Source: Chrysochromulina tobinii
Lineage: Eukaryota; Haptophyta; Prymnesiales; Chrysochromulinaceae
DNA length: 15,346 nt
Reading direction: 5' to 3'
Assembly: GCA_001275005.1 (NCBI GenBank)
Contig: JWZX01000804.1
Coordinates: 1-15,346, forward strand
Shown: piece by piece, positions 6,767 to 15,346 of the stretch
Position numbering within the stretch: position 1 is the stretch's first letter
Layout: each line of letters begins with the position of its first letter
Program-made: the position numbers and the translations under genes
The notes under the pieces: model-generated
Databases searched by the model: none
Told to the model about the DNA's origin: nothing
Seen by the model: only the letters and a program-made list of their open reading frames with translations

Positions 6767-9700
6767 ATGATCAATGATCAGCTGCGCCGGACGATTGCGC
6801 CGGGCTCGCAAGCGCAGGAGCTCTGCTACGAGTCATGCTCGTCCACGAGCTCCGCTCCTGACGACGACGTGGCCGCTGCCTTCGGAGGCCGCGGCGGCAG
6901 CGGCCGATGGTCGCCCTTCACTGCAGGCAGCACGGCAGCCATGCCAAGCTCGCCATTTCTTGCCTCGCCAGACGGTAACTCGTCCTCGTGCGGCGGGAGT
7001 GCTGTGGCGCTCACGCCCGAGCTGCGACCGGCCGAGGCTCCCGTCGCGCTCGAAGACTGGTCACCGACGAGTGGCGACATACTTGCACCGAGTGCAACCG
7101 TAGAGGCTGCTGCTGCGCAGGCAGCAGAGACAGCGGTGCTGATCTCGCCACCGGCAGTTGGACAGGCTCGGCAGCCCGCCTCGTCAGCGCTGACTGCACG
7201 CCAACTGCTCTTGGCGATGGACGCGGATGGCGCCGCACCAGCGGCCTCGGAGGATGCGGCGCTGGCCGGGGCGGCGCTGGCCATGGCGGCTGAGGCGCTT
7301 CCTTTTGGCTCGACTGCGATCCCGCTTTGCCCTGTGGGTGACGAGCCGCGTATGCGTGCTCAGCTGAGCCGCTGCCGCGCGCAGCTCCAAGCGGCACAGG
7401 TGCAGCTGCAGCTGGCGACCTCGCAACTGGGCGCTACGAGTGAACGGCTAGAGTGCTGCGAGAGGGAGCATGCAACGCTCACACATAAGGTGGCCGAGCT
7501 CGAGACGGTTCAGCGGGCGCTCGGAGTCACCGAGGGCTCCACCGAGGAGGCCGACGGCCACGGCGTGCTCGGCGGCGCCGTCGCGGGCGCCCGAGCGGCC
7601 CGTGTGATCCCTTCTCTCGATGCCCTGCGAGGGGCTGTGGGGCGCCTCGCCGACGAGCGGATCGAGGCGCTCGAGACGGCGCTCAGCACCAAGGACGCGC
7701 AGCTGCACGAGCTGCAGGCGCTCGCGTGGGGCGCGTATGCCGACGACAGCGCCGTCGCGGCCGAGGTGCAGCGGTTACACATCTGATGACATCTGATTAC
7801 ACATCTGATGACATCTGACATCTGATGATATCTGATTGCCTCCCTCATCAGGTGCAGCGGTTACACGACGAGTTGGCGCATGCATCCTCCAAGCATCGAC
7901 AGCTCACGGCGCACGCACAGGCGGCAGAAGCCACGTTCGCTGAGAGGGTTCGCAACTCTCATGCCGAGCAGGAGGAGCTCCGCGCGAGCATCGCCGCCCT
8001 AACGGCTCAGCTCCGCTCCCAGCAGGCGTCGGAGGCGTCTCTGCGTGCGGCGTACGAGGACGTGAAGGCATCAGCAAGTGCGAGCGCGGCGGAGGCGGCG
8101 AGGCTGGCTACGGTCGAGGCAAGGTTACTCGCCACGCTAACGGATCGGGAGCAACAGCTGCACGTGGCCATCGCACAGCTCGAAACCCACGCCGCCGAGA
8201 TCGATGCCTTACGGCGCGGCTCGTCCGCCCATCAGCTCTCCGCGCGCTATGATGAGCAGATCGAGATGCTCCAACGGCAGGTAAGCGAGCAGGCCGCGCG
8301 GGATGCGCAGGCGCTGTATCAGGCGCAGGCGGCCGTTGAGGCGGCGAGGGCGGAGGCGCGTGAGGCACACGAGCGCGCCCGCCGCAGCCGCGAGCTCGCG
8401 GAGTGCCTCGAGATCGAGCAGGCGGCCCATTCACAGACCAGGGCGCAGGCGGCCGAGCGGTTGGCGGCGATGGCCGAGCGCGAGCGGGCGTTGCTCAAGG
8501 AGCTCTCCACTGTCCAGAAGCAGCAGCAGCAGCAGCAGCAGCAGATTCAGCAGCAGCAGCAGCAGATCAAGCAGCAGCTCAACGCTGCGCCCAACTCGCC
8601 TGCTGTCCACACAGCCGGCGGTTGCGCATGGATCGAGGACAGCACGATGAGCGCCTTCCCCAACCCAGTCACCGCGTCGCCGCCCTCGCCCCCCACCGCG
8701 AACGCCGACAGCGGCAGCGCCGGCAGCGATGGGCTCGAGCCGGAAGGGGACGCTGCATCGGGGGGTCTCCCCGTCGTTTCTTCGCCGCCAGCCCAGGGAC
8801 TCGTCCTTCCTAATATGGGACTCGTCCTGCCCGAGTCGCTCGTCGCGTCGTCGTGGTCACCGCCCTCGGCTTCGTCAACCTCCTCGGCACGCTCGACGCA
8901 CTCTTTGCGCTCCACGCGCGCCATGCCGATGTCGCCCTTGCCGCTCGCGCCGCCGCCGCGCGGCCTCGAGGCCATGCTGCAGTCGGCTCAACGTGAGATC
9001 GAGGGGCTGCACGACGTGGTGCGTCAGCAGATGCACGTTCAGGGCGTCCTCGAGAACGAGCGCGCGGCCGTGCTCGAGCGTGAGCAACGGGCGGTCAGCG
9101 AGCACGTCGCGCTGCTCGCGCACACCGAGAGGCTAGAGACCTTGCTTGACGACGCTCGCCAGACGGCGACCCGAGCGCGTTCGCAAGCGGCGCAGGAGGT
9201 CGAGGCACGTGCGGCCGTTGAGGCGCAGCTCTCGGAGGCCAAGGCGCGCACAGCGCAGCTCGAGGCCAAGCACGCGCAGCTCGAGGCGAGCGCCGCCATG
9301 CAGCTCGAGACGGCCGTTCGGCAGCTGACCGACACGGTGGCCGCTCATCTCACGGAGATCTCGATGATGCGAGAGGTGGCCGAGCGCGAGAAGGCTGAGC
9401 TCAAGAGCGAGCTCAAGGCGCAGCATGCAATCGCGCTCAAGGCCGCCGAGGAGCGGCTGCACAACGCGCCGCCGCCGCGCCAGCCGCCTCAGCCGCATCA
9501 CGACGCGCTGCTCGGCGAGGTGCCCAGCACGGCGCTCGAGACGGCGCTCCATAATAGGCAGGAGGTGCCCAGTGCGGCGCCGCCCCTCGGCGAGGCGCTT
9601 CGTCAAACCTCGGAGCTGTGGGGACAGCCGAGCGCAGAGGCGGCGGCGGCGGTGGGCGCGGCGATGGGCGCGGCGGTGGGCGGCCTCGGGCTGCCGAGCA

Positions 9701-12700
9701 GTGCGGCTGAGGAGGCGGCGAAGCTCGAAGCGGACGCTAGGCTACAATGCCTTTCCACAGAGCTGCGCTCGTACGAGTTGACGCAGCTCGCAGAGGCCGC
9801 CGACCGTGCGGGTCTCTCCGCGCGCCTCGAGCGCGCCGTGATGGCCGCGGCGCTGGCAGACGAGCGTGCGGACTCAGCGGAGGCAGCTCTCAAAGAGGCG
9901 CGTGCGGAGGCGGCGAGGGCGGCAGCGGTCGCCGAGATGGCGCAGGCGGAGGCAGCGCAGGCGACGGCGGCCGCGGCCGCCGCGGCCATGGCCCGTTTGC
10001 CCACCCTCGCAATGAGTAGCCGCTCGCCCTCACCGCGGCGAGACGAGGAGGACGAGGCTGCTGACAGCGCCTCGAGGGCGGTCGTCTCGCGTGTGATCGC
10101 GTCGGAGGCGCGCCTTTCGCCTTGTCTCTCGCTCGAGCACCAGCACGGCGCCGTCCCAAGCGCTGCCGCCGCGCTCGTCGTGACATCTGCGACGCCCGCA
10201 GGCGGTGACGGGGGCGGCCTCCGCGGCAGCGCCGATGATGAGGGGGGGGGCAGCGCCGGAGGCGTGCTCTTGTCTCCAGCGCCGTCTCACATGATGCGCT
10301 CCCCTCCAGTCGGCCACGCAAGCAGCAGCAGCAGCTGGCGCCACATGATGCGCCACGGGCCTCTCGGCTCCCCCGCGACTAAGAGCCGCATGGAACGGCT
10401 CGAGAGGCATGCAGAGCGCTCGGCGGCACAGCACGCGCGCGAGGCGACTGGGCTGCGCGCCAAGGTCGAGGCGCTTGAGGAGCAGCTGCTCGCTTTTGGG
10501 AAAGGTCTTTGGCAGCCCACCCAGATGTACAGCTCCACTCCACTGCGGAGCTCGCTCGCATTCTCACCTGGAGATGCCGAGGCGCTCGCATTCTCACCTG
10601 GAGATGCCGACTCGCCGAGCGACACGTCATCAGCCGAGGCGCCCAGCGGCATGCAGCTTGACACGTCATCAGCCGAGGCGCCCAGCGGCATGCAGCTTGA
10701 CACGTCATCGGCCGAGGCGCCCAGCGGCATGCAGCTTGAGGAGAAGGGCAAGCTCCTCGACGCGCCCAAGTCGGCGCCCAAGTCGGCGCCCAAGTCGGCG
10801 CCCATGTCGGCGCTGGCCGCGCGACCCACCGACAAGCCGACGGACAAGGACGCTTCGAAAGGCGTGGGCCGAACGCCCCTCATCGATGCCGCTCGCAGCG
10901 GCCAGCTGAATGTGGCGGCGGTGCATCGGCGTGTGCAGGCGGAGGCGGCGGCCATGCGCGCGGCGCTCGCCGCGGCGCTCGCCTCTCTCGAGGCCGAGTT
11001 GGTGGCTGAGAGGGAGGCGCGCCGTGCTGAGCGCGCGGACGCGCAGGAGATGCAGACGGAGCTGCAGGAGATGCAGACGGAGCTCGAGGCGGCGAAGGCG
11101 CACGCCCAGCAGCAGCACGATCAGCTCATGGCGATGCACCAGGCGGCTGCGTCGCTCGGCCGTCGGCATGGCAACAGCGCGCTCGACTCGGCGCTCGCCG
11201 AGGCCCATGCGGCTGAGGCGCAGGCGCTCAACTCGGCGCTCGCCTTGCGCCAACAGCTCGCGACTGAGCAGAGACGAGCGGCCGTTCGTGAGAAGGAGGC
11301 AGCTGCCCTCGTCGAATCGGCCGAGGCGAAGGCTGTCACGCTGCAGCTCGCACTCGACGATGCCCGTGCGGCGGCCGAGGAGGCGGCGGCCGAGCACGCC
11401 GCCGCGATGGCGGCGGCGACGGAGGCGGCACGTCAAGAGGAGGCGGCGGCCAAGGCGGCGGAGGGGGAGCGGGACGAGGCGGAGAGGCGGCGGGCGGAGG
11501 CCGAGGCCAGCCGAGAGGAGGTGGAGGTACGCCTGGCGCACGCCGAGGCGAAGGTGCGTGGCGCGGAGGCGGCCAAGCTGGAGGCGGAGGCAAGGCAGCA
11601 GGAGGCACAGGCGGCCAAGCTGGAGGCGGAGGCGAGGCAGCAGGAGGCACAGGCGGCGCGAGAGCAAGCGGAGCTCGCAGCCGCTACTGCCGAGGAGCAG
11701 CGTCAAGCGATCGAGGAGCAGCTGCGGCTGCTGCTGACCTCCGAGCAGACTGTACGTGAAGCAGAGGGACGAATGCTTGCGGTGAAGCAGGCGTCGCCTC
11801 GAGCGCGCGCCATCTCGAGCGCGTTACAGCCGCCAGTCGAGCAGGCGGCATCGCCTCGGCGACGCCCTGACGTGGACCAGACGTCGCCAAGACGACGCGA
11901 GGTAGAGCACCGAGCCCTAGCAGCGGAAGACCAAGCACGGGCAGCGGAGCTGCTCGTTCAGGACGCCGAGCGAGCGCAGAGGACGGCCGAGGCAGCGCGC
12001 GAGGCGGCGGAGTCCGCGCTCGAGACGGCGCTCGTGGCTTCGGAGGCACGCGTGCAGGCCGCGCAGGAGCAGCAGCGCGCGCTCGAGACGGCGCTCGAGG
12101 CGGCGGAGCGCCGATGCCTTGCGGCGGAGCGCGATGCGGAGCGGCTCGAGGAGGCCAGGGCGCGGGCCGAGGATGCGCTGGCCCATGCGAAGCGGGTACA
12201 GGAGGCCGAGATGGCGGCGCAGCAGGCGGAGCTGGAGGCGAGGGATGCGCAGCACGCGGCTGAGCTAGGTACGCTGGAGGCAGAGAGGCAGAGGGAGCAG
12301 CGGGCGGCCTCGGCGGCGCGGGAGGCGGAGGAGGCGGCGCGCGCGGCCGAGAAGGCAGCGAGGGAGGCGGAGGCGTGCGCGGTCGGCAAGGCGGCGGAGG
12401 CGGCGGCCCGTGAGGCGGCCGTGTGGCAGATGCGCCAGGCTGCTGAGCGAGCCTCGATTGCATTGCAGTCGCAATCAGAGGAGGATCAGCAGCGGGCGGC
12501 CTACGAGACAGCTCAGGCGCGTGCCGCCGCTCAGGCGGCCGCCGAAGCTGCCGCCGCTCAGGCGGCGGCCAAGGCGGCGGCCGAGGCGGTGGCGGCCAAG
12601 GCCACCGCGGCGCTGGCGCAGATGGACAAGGAGGCGCACCAGCATCGGAGGGAGCATGAGGCGGCGATGGCTGCCGCAGCTGAGGCATTGCGGGAATCCG

Positions 12701-15346
12701 AGGTCGCGTGGCAGGCCGCGTGCCTGCAGGCGGCGGCAACCCAGGAGGCCTTGTGCGCGTGCGAGGCGGCCAAGGCGGCGGCAGAGGCGGACAAGGCGGT
12801 GCTCGCGGCTGTCGCCGACGCGGCCGAGAAAGCGAGGCTCGCCCTCGAGGCCGACAAGGCCACGGCAGAGGCGGCCAGGGCGGCGGCGCAGGCGGAGGAG
12901 CTCCGGCTTCTGCAGGAAGCGCTCCGGTGTGAACGAGAACGGTGTGAATCACAGGCGGAGGAGCTCCGGCTTCTGCAGGAAGCGCACGCGGCGATGGTGC
13001 AGGAGGCGGAGGAGGGGGGCAAGGCCCGTGACGCGCTAGCGTCGTCACAAGCGGCGCTAGTTGAGGCACAGGCGGCGGTGGCGGAGGCGCAGTCGGAGCG
13101 GGCGGAGTCCTTCGCGGCGTACGAGGAGATGAGGGCGAGCTACGAGGAGATGAAGGCGAGATGCGAGGAGATGAAGGCAGCGCAAGCCGAGGCGGAGACG
13201 GCACGAGCGCTGGCGGAGGCGGCGGCTCGTCGAGCCATTACGGCTCTAGCGGAGGCGGAGGCGAAACGAACCGAGGCGGAGTGGAGCCAGACGGAGGCTG
13301 AGGCGGCACTGGCTGAGGCACAGTCGCAGCGACACCTGAGTGAGCAGCGGCAGCAGGAGGAGCAGCTGGAGCTGCAGCAGGCTGCTGCCGAGGTGGGCAC
13401 ACTCAGCGTGCGGGAGCAAGAGACCTCGGTGCGCCTCCGAGCGACCTCGACGGAGCTCGAGGCAGCGAGATCGCGCCTCGACGAGCTCACACGGGAGCTC
13501 AGCGGAGCTCGAGCGAGCTCGAGCGAGCTCGCGCGGGAGATCGAGGTCCTCAGGCGGGAAGCCGCCGAGCTGCACGCCGCCGCACACTCCGCCGCCCTCA
13601 CAGCCGCGGCAAAAGATGCAGATTTGCACGCGGAGCGGGAGGAGGTGGCTCGGGCGGCGCGGCTGACTCGCGTAGAGGCGGCCGCTGCTTGCGAGGCTCT
13701 GAGCGTCGAGCTGGGCGAGGCTGAGAGGGAGGCTGTGAAGAGGGAGGATGTGAAGAGGGAGGCTGAGAGGGAGGCTGGCTCGCAGCTCGCCCACGCACAG
13801 CTCCAGCTGGCCAGGATGCACGATGAGCTGGACGGCATGCTCGCCGAACGAGACGCCGTGGCCATCGAGCGCGATGCGCTGCAGTCGACGCTCGCCACAA
13901 CGCGCGCCAACGGCTCTGTGGAATCCCGAGCCTTGATTGAGAGTCATGCGGCACAGGTGCAGCGCATGCAGAGCCTCGAGCGCGCGCGCGCCGCCGCCAC
14001 TGAGAAGCAGCTCGAGGCGGCGACGACGGCGCGCGAGGCGCTGGTGCGCGAGGTGGAGCAGCTCCGTGCGGCAGCGCTACCCGTCGCGGACGAATTGGAA
14101 CGGTTACGAGTTTCGTTCGACGAATTGGAGCGGTTACGAGTTTCGTTCGAGGCGGCCGAGGCTCGCACTGCGGAGCTCGAGCGTTCACAGCGCGAGGCGG
14201 CGGCGAGGTCCGCGGGGGCTGAGGCCGACGGGCAGCGGCGCAGTTTGATCGTCCGGCGGCTGCTGGGTGCGGAGCTGCGTGCTTGCGAGCAGAGCGAACA
14301 GCGCGTGGCCGCCGCAAGCGCCGTCACGAGCGCGGCCCTACTGGCAGCCGAGGAGGCGCTCGCGACGGCGCGCCGCACGGCCACGCGCGAGGCCGAGGAG
14401 GCGGTCGCGGCCGCACGCGCCGAGTGCCGGCGCGAACACGAGCAGTCGTTGCAGGCGCACCGCGCCGCGTGGCAAGCAGAGACGGCGCGCGAAACGGCCG
14501 CCGCTCTCGAAGCAGCGGCGACACACGAAGCGGCGGCGGTGGCGGCGGCGACGGCGGCGGCGGCGGCGGCGGCGGCCGCGCTTACGAGTCAGTCGGACGA
14601 GCAACTCGCCGAGGTGCGTTCCGCTTACGAGCGCCAAGTGACGCAACTGCAGATGAGCCTCGCCGAGCTGCAGGCCGCGCATGCCGCGGCGCTCACGACG
14701 GCGCCGCTGCTCGAGGCCGATCGGCTGGCGACGAAGCTCGCGGAGGCGCAGCTGGCGCACGAGGTGGCGCTCACGACGGCGCTCGACGCCGCCCAGGCGG
14801 CCCACGAGAGAGCGCTCGACGCGGCGCTCAGCGAGCTCCACAGTCGGCACGAGGCAGCCTTCGAGGGGGCACGGAGCAGCCACCTCGCCGAGCTGCGGGC
14901 GCTCGAGACGGCGCGCGCGGCGGCGGAGGCACGCCTCGCCGAGCTGCAGGCGCTCGAGACGGCGCTGCGCGCCTCCGAGGCCAAGCTCGAGCTCGAATCT
15001 CAACAGAGGAGATCTGTGGAGGAGGCGCTCGAGACGGCGCTGCGCGCCTCCGAGGCCAAGCTCGAGCTCGAATCGCGTCGTTGTGAGCGCGCCTCGCGGG
15101 AGGCGGCGAGCGCGGCCGAGGCGGCGGAGGCGGCGGAGGCTCGGCACGCGGCGGCCTTGGAGTCGGAGCGTTCGGCCGCCGAGGCGAAGGTGCAGGAGGT
15201 CATGCAAAAGGCGGCCGAGGCTGCTGAGGCGACGCACATGCAGATGCAGCAGGTGGTCGATCAGATGAGTGATGCGTTCGAAGCGCGCCTCGCGAGTGCG
15301 CTGAATGAGGCCGCCGCCGCCGCCGCCAAGCAGACGAGCGAGGCGG
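6767..15346 (+). CDS. Giant coiled-coil protein, join(6767..7765, 7852..15346), 3' end outside the window
   Basis: I do not recognise a named orthologue. Exon 1 (333 codons) starts at the first ATG after an in-frame stop at 6668. After the 86-nt phase-0 intron, the frame beginning at 7852 has no stop for 2,498 codons, so at least 2,831 residues are encoded. Residues 20-190 are Ser/Ala/Pro-rich and probably disordered; 195-252 begin the coiled coil. The rest is Ala/Glu/Arg/Gln/Leu-rich heptad sequence broken by linkers: a polyQ stretch (557-576), a Ser/Pro linker (577-704), an Ala/Pro linker near 870-955, a Gly/Ser linker (about 1056-1175), a repeat-rich linker (about 1215-1340) and a short SP/RR-rich hinge near 1650-1685. 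From about 1690 the coiled coil is nearly continuous to the edge. GRTPLIDAARSGQLNVAAV (from 1337) resembles the start of one ankyrin repeat. Size and composition fit a filament, centrosomal, basal-body or golgin-type scaffold; no specific role can be assigned. Confidence 0.8.
7766..7851 (+). other. Proposed 86-nt spliceosomal intron (phase 0) flanked by a 17-bp direct repeat
   Basis: Reading through from exon 1 reaches a TGA at 7784-7786. Splicing GAG|GTGCAG at 7765/7766 to CATCAG|GTGCAG at 7851/7852 joins two complete codons and restores an open frame in matching coiled-coil sequence. The acceptor has a pyrimidine-rich lead (TTGCCTCCCTCATCAG), and several CTGAT or CTGAC copies fit a CTRAY branch site. 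The sequence AGGTGCAGCGGTTACAC is present at both borders (7764-7780 and 7850-7866), so the intron holds a copy of the first exon-2 bases at its 5' end. Confidence 0.85.
7775..7837. repeat. Tandem repeat filling the intron
   Basis: A perfect 22-bp unit (starting TTACACATCTGATG) occurs twice, at 7775-7796 and 7797-7818. Within it a shorter ACATCTGAT-type unit of about 10 bp recurs six times through 7837, the last ones degraded. The first 22-bp unit starts inside the exon-derived TTACAC, so the array appears to have grown from the duplicated exon edge. Confidence 0.85.
8521..8577. repeat. CAG triplet run (polyglutamine)
   Basis: Eight CAG codons, ATT, five CAG, ATC, AAG and two CAG form an almost pure polyQ segment at residues 557-575. 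It ends the first coiled-coil block and precedes a Ser/Pro linker. Pure CAG runs are usually length-variable. Confidence 0.9.
10555..10610. repeat. 30-bp period repeat, two copies (LAFSPGDA)
   Basis: Two exact 26-bp copies lie at 10555-10580 and 10585-10610, a 30-bp period. They encode LAFSPGDA twice in a linker between coiled-coil blocks and keep the frame. Confidence 0.9.
10621..10737. repeat. 39-bp tandem repeat, three copies (DTSSAEAPSGMQL)
   Basis: The three 39-bp units are at 10621-10659, 10660-10698 and 10699-10737. The only difference is TCA to TCG in the third unit, which is silent. Near identity implies recent duplication or ongoing homogenisation. The unit is 13 residues, acidic and Ser-rich, unlike a heptad. 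Confidence 0.95.
10762..10809. repeat. 12-bp tandem repeat, four copies (APKS)
   Basis: GCGCCCAAGTCG is repeated three times, followed by a fourth unit with ATG for AAG. It encodes APKS three times and then APMS, a basic Pro-rich linker segment directly after the acidic 39-bp repeats. Confidence 0.9.
11044..11085. repeat. 21-bp tandem repeat, two copies (QEMQTEL heptad)
   Basis: Units at 11044-11064 and 11065-11085 differ only in the last base. Each encodes one heptad, QEMQTEL, so the duplication preserves coiled-coil register. Confidence 0.9.
11569..11652. repeat. 42-bp tandem repeat, two copies (AAKLEAEARQQEAQ)
   Basis: Units at 11569-11610 and 11611-11652 differ by a silent GCA/GCG change. 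Each is 14 residues, exactly two heptads. Confidence 0.9.
12889..12984. repeat. 33-bp direct repeat at 63-bp spacing (QAEELRLLQEA)
   Basis: Exact copies lie at 12889-12921 and 12952-12984. The 63-bp offset is 21 residues, or three heptads. The spacer is itself repetitive (CGGTGTGAACGAGAACGGTG) and encodes Arg/Cys/Glu. Confidence 0.9.
13120..13182. repeat. 21-bp tandem repeat, three copies (YEEMKAR-type heptad)
   Basis: Three successive heptads, YEEMRAS, YEEMKAR and CEEMKAA, are encoded by closely similar 21-bp units at 13120, 13141 and 13162. The coiled-coil register is preserved. Confidence 0.85.
14089..14148. repeat. 30-bp tandem repeat, two copies (DELERLRVSF)
   Basis: Units at 14089-14118 and 14119-14148 differ only by a silent GAA/GAG. 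The 10-residue period is not a heptad multiple, so the duplication shifts the coiled-coil phase. Codon use here (TTA, GTT, TTC, CGA) is visibly less GC-rich than in the surrounding coding sequence. Confidence 0.9.
14530..14580. repeat. GCG run encoding polyalanine
   Basis: Seventeen codons, nearly all GCG with one GTG, one ACG and one GCC, give an alanine-rich stretch in the distal coiled coil. Such runs expand and contract easily. Confidence 0.85.
14950..15074. repeat. 50-bp direct repeat at 75-bp spacing (ALETALRASEAKLELES)
   Basis: Exact 50-bp copies lie at 14950-14999 and 15025-15074, 75 bp apart (25 residues). The 25-bp spacer encodes QQRRSVEE. Exact identity over this length suggests a recent in-frame duplication. 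Confidence 0.9.

Noticed and set aside
7775-7837. CRISPR-like array
   Set aside because: The repeats are contiguous 10- and 22-bp units with no unique spacers, in a eukaryotic intron.
7766-7851. Frameshift or pseudogene break in the coiled-coil gene
   Set aside because: Good splice sites, phase-0 joining and 2,498 open codons downstream make an intron far simpler. A broken gene of this length would have collected further stops.
9604-9720. Membrane segment or signal sequence from the Ala/Gly/Val run
   Set aside because: The run is short, mixed with charged residues and made of triplet-rich codons; it looks like a low-complexity linker.
10705-11706. Minus-strand open frame rich in Leu and Arg
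   Set aside because: Shadow of the coiled-coil codons; no motif, and it conflicts with a continuous plus-strand frame.
11684-13204. Long minus-strand open frame (about 506 codons), Pro/Ala-rich
   Set aside because: It is antisense to the coiled-coil gene. Its composition is what GC-rich GAG/GCG codons give when read backwards, and it shows no domain.
14338-15237. Minus-strand open frame of about 299 codons
   Set aside because: Same antisense artefact over repetitive coiled-coil sequence.

Overview
The window is from a nuclear genome of a GC-rich microbial eukaryote. The evidence is a spliceosomal-type intron, a GATOR2 (MIOS) homologue, an OSCA/TMEM63-type channel, long Ala/Gly/Gln homopolymer tracts and closely packed genes. 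A haptophyte or a similar GC-rich alga or protist is my best guess from composition and gene content. Nothing in the window proves the lineage.

Layout, left to right. (1) 1-2121 (+): the C-terminal part of a MIOS/Sea4-like GATOR2 subunit. The frame is open to the left edge and the N-terminal WD40 propeller is not in the window. The zinc-binding C-terminus is split by a glycine-rich insert of about 58 codons. (2) 2122-2397: an AT-richer convergent 3' spacer holding a degraded tRNA-like (SINE-like) element on the minus strand. (3) 2398-5286 (-): a complete single-exon 962-residue multi-pass membrane protein of the OSCA/TMEM63 (CSC1) type. (4) 5287-5645: a divergent promoter region of 359 bp. 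(5) 5646-6572 (+): a SAM-dependent methyltransferase of the COG4627-like group. (6) 6573-6766: a short spacer. (7) 6767 to the right edge (+): a giant coiled-coil gene. Exon 1 is 6767-7765, a proposed 86-nt phase-0 intron is 7766-7851, and the next reading frame stays open for 2,498 codons to the end of the window. At least 2,831 residues are therefore encoded and no stop is reached.

The most interesting structure is the intron at 7766-7851. It begins and ends inside two exact copies of a 17-bp exonic sequence containing AGGT, and it is filled with tandem copies of a CTGAT-bearing unit. This is the arrangement expected if the intron arose by local duplication of an AGGT-containing exon segment. 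The giant gene also carries many internal tandem duplications, several of them exact multiples of a coiled-coil heptad (21, 42 and 63 nt).

The four genes show no evident shared pathway. MIOS acts in amino-acid signalling to TORC1, the membrane protein is probably an ion channel, the methyltransferase substrate is unknown, and the coiled-coil protein is probably structural. I see no prokaryotic operon, CRISPR array, rRNA gene or intact tRNA gene.
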